Of a stretch of DNA of 7,809 bases, positions 6,902-7,809 are shown in pieces; position 1 is the stretch's first letter, and every line of letters begins with the position of its first letter. The notes under the pieces are model-generated. The model saw nothing but the letters and a program-made list of their open reading frames with translations, searched no databases and was not told the DNA's origin. The stretch covers positions 1 to 7,809 of the forward strand of contig JAQVQJ010000057.1 in the NCBI GenBank assembly GCA_028701635.1, written 5' to 3'. Position numbers and translations under genes: made by a program. This stretch comes from Clostridia bacterium. Its GTDB lineage: Bacteria > Bacillota_A > Clostridia > Christensenellales > UBA1242.

Positions 6902-7809
6902 ATGAAGGAAAATAAAACTAATAATCAAGGAAAGAGAATGTTAATGATCACTACCTTAATATTGGTGGTCTTATTAATATATATGGCATTTGTAAATACT
7001 GGTAGCCCTGGATTACCTATTACAGACACAGCATTTAATGAAATGCTTGATGATAATCAAGTAACTGATGTTTATTATTATGATGGAGTTTTTAGAATAA
7101 GAGTTGTTGGTTCTGAAATAACAGAGGAACAATTTCCTACACAGGCTGATTTTAATCATGTTGTTGAATCCGGTATAGCTTACGAAAGGTTTTATAACAA
7201 AATTAATGACTTAATCGAAGGAGGGGCTGATATATCATATGATGGAGATCCAAAACAAGAATCTATTTTATCTTCAATCATGCCATATTTAAGCTTAATT
7301 ATTATAATAGCGGTATCTTACTTTATATTCCGTGCTATTCTTAAAGGAAACCAAGGGACATTAACATTTGGTAAGAGTAAGGCACGCGCTAGCGAAAATA
7401 TCAAAATTAGATTTAGTGATGTTGCGGGTGCAGATGAAGAAAAGGCTGAACTTCAAGAAGTTGTTGAATTTTTAAAGAATCCACAAAAGTTTACAGATTT
7501 AGGGGCTAGAATTCCTAAAGGTGTATTACTAGTTGGTCCTCCGGGTACAGGTAAAACATTATTAGCAAAGGCTGTCGCTGGTGAAAGTAATGTTCCATTC
7601 TTATCAATAAGTGGATCTGATTTTGTTGAAATGTTTGTTGGTGTTGGAGCTTCTCGTGTAAGAGACTTGTTCGATCAAGCGAAAAAATCTAGACCATGTA
7701 TTATATTTATTGATGAAATAGATGCTGTTGGAAGACAAAGAGGAACAGGACTTGGTGGGGGGAACGATGAAAGAGAACAAACTCTTAATCAATTATTGGT
7801 TGAAATGGA
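6902..7809 (+). CDS. ftsH: ATP-dependent zinc metalloprotease FtsH, 3'-truncated by window edge
   Basis: FtsH is the hexameric membrane-anchored AAA+ protease that degrades misfolded membrane proteins and some regulators. My own translation gives 302 codons in frame to the right edge (the last full codon is the Met of the family's VEMDGF block). Residues 13-31 form the first membrane helix, 32 to about 123 the extracytoplasmic domain, and about 124-143 the second helix ([18 protein letters not shown]). The AAA+ domain opens with [14 protein letters not shown]. It carries Walker A GPPGTGKT at 212-219, the pore-loop block [10 protein letters not shown] at 241-250, and Walker B IIFIDEID at 267-274 followed by AVGRQR. 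The second region of homology, arginine fingers and HEXXH zinc site lie beyond the window, so protease activity cannot be judged. In many Firmicutes ftsH is near the origin but next to tilS-hpt; directly after parB is a less usual place. Confidence 0.97.
   Translation, partial: MKENKTNNQGKRMLMITTLILVVLLIYMAFVNTGSPGLPITDTAFNEMLDDNQVTDVYYYDGVFRIRVVGSEITEEQFPTQADFNHVVESGIAYERFYNKINDLIEGGADISYDGDPKQESILSSIMPYLSLIIIIAVSYFIFRAILKGNQGTLTFGKSKARASENIKIRFSDVAGADEEKAELQEVVEFLKNPQKFTDLGARIPKGVLLVGPPGTGKTLLAKAVAGESNVPFLSISGSDFVEMFVGVGASRVRDLFDQAKKSRPCIIFIDEIDAVGRQRGTGLGGGNDEREQTLNQLLVEM

Noticed and set aside
3703..7792. Minus-strand open frames at 3703-3957, 6599-6790 and 7604-7792
   Set aside because: They are antisense to mnmG, parB and ftsH respectively, with Phe/Leu/Tyr-rich translations expected from the complement of AT-rich coding DNA.

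Overview
The window comes from the chromosome of a low-GC bacterium, most likely a Bacillota (Firmicutes) lineage of the Clostridia or a near relative. Three things point there: the strong A+T bias and AAA/TTA/ATT-rich codon use, Shine-Dalgarno sites of the AGGAG type, and the gene order mnmE-mnmG-rsmG-parA-parB, which in Firmicutes lies close to the replication origin. TGA acts as a stop (the Ig-like protein and mnmG end in TGA) and Trp is read from TGG, so the Mycoplasma code is not in use. The species cannot be named from the sequence.

Layout, all on the + strand. (1) 1-1047: the 3' part of a gene for an acidic, beta-rich, Ig-like protein of unknown function, open to the left edge. (2) 1048-1104: a short gap with a strong extended -10 promoter whose predicted start point falls on the mnmE start codon. 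(3) 1105-5029: mnmE, mnmG and rsmG packed as an operon (2-nt gap, then a 4-nt ATGA overlap). (4) 5030-5090: a second extended -10 promoter inside an AT-rich inverted repeat. (5) 5091-6828: parA (soj) and parB (spo0J), overlapping by 8 nt if the better parB start is used. (6) 6829-6901: a parS-like palindrome touching the parB stop codon, followed by the ftsH leader. (7) 6902-7809: the first 302 codons of ftsH, cut by the right edge.

How the genes work together: MnmE and MnmG form the complex that puts the (carboxymethyl)aminomethyl group on wobble U34 of certain tRNAs. RsmG methylates G527 (E. coli numbering) of 16S rRNA. ParA and ParB, acting on parS, segregate the newly replicated origin and load SMC. 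FtsH is the membrane AAA+ protease. No mobile element, CRISPR array, tRNA or rRNA gene, or rho-independent terminator was seen. I see no clearly new multi-gene system. The points most worth a second look are the apparently leaderless mnmE transcript, the parS-like site next to parB, the unrecognised Ig-like protein where Firmicutes usually have jag/yidC, and the absence of noc between rsmG and parA.
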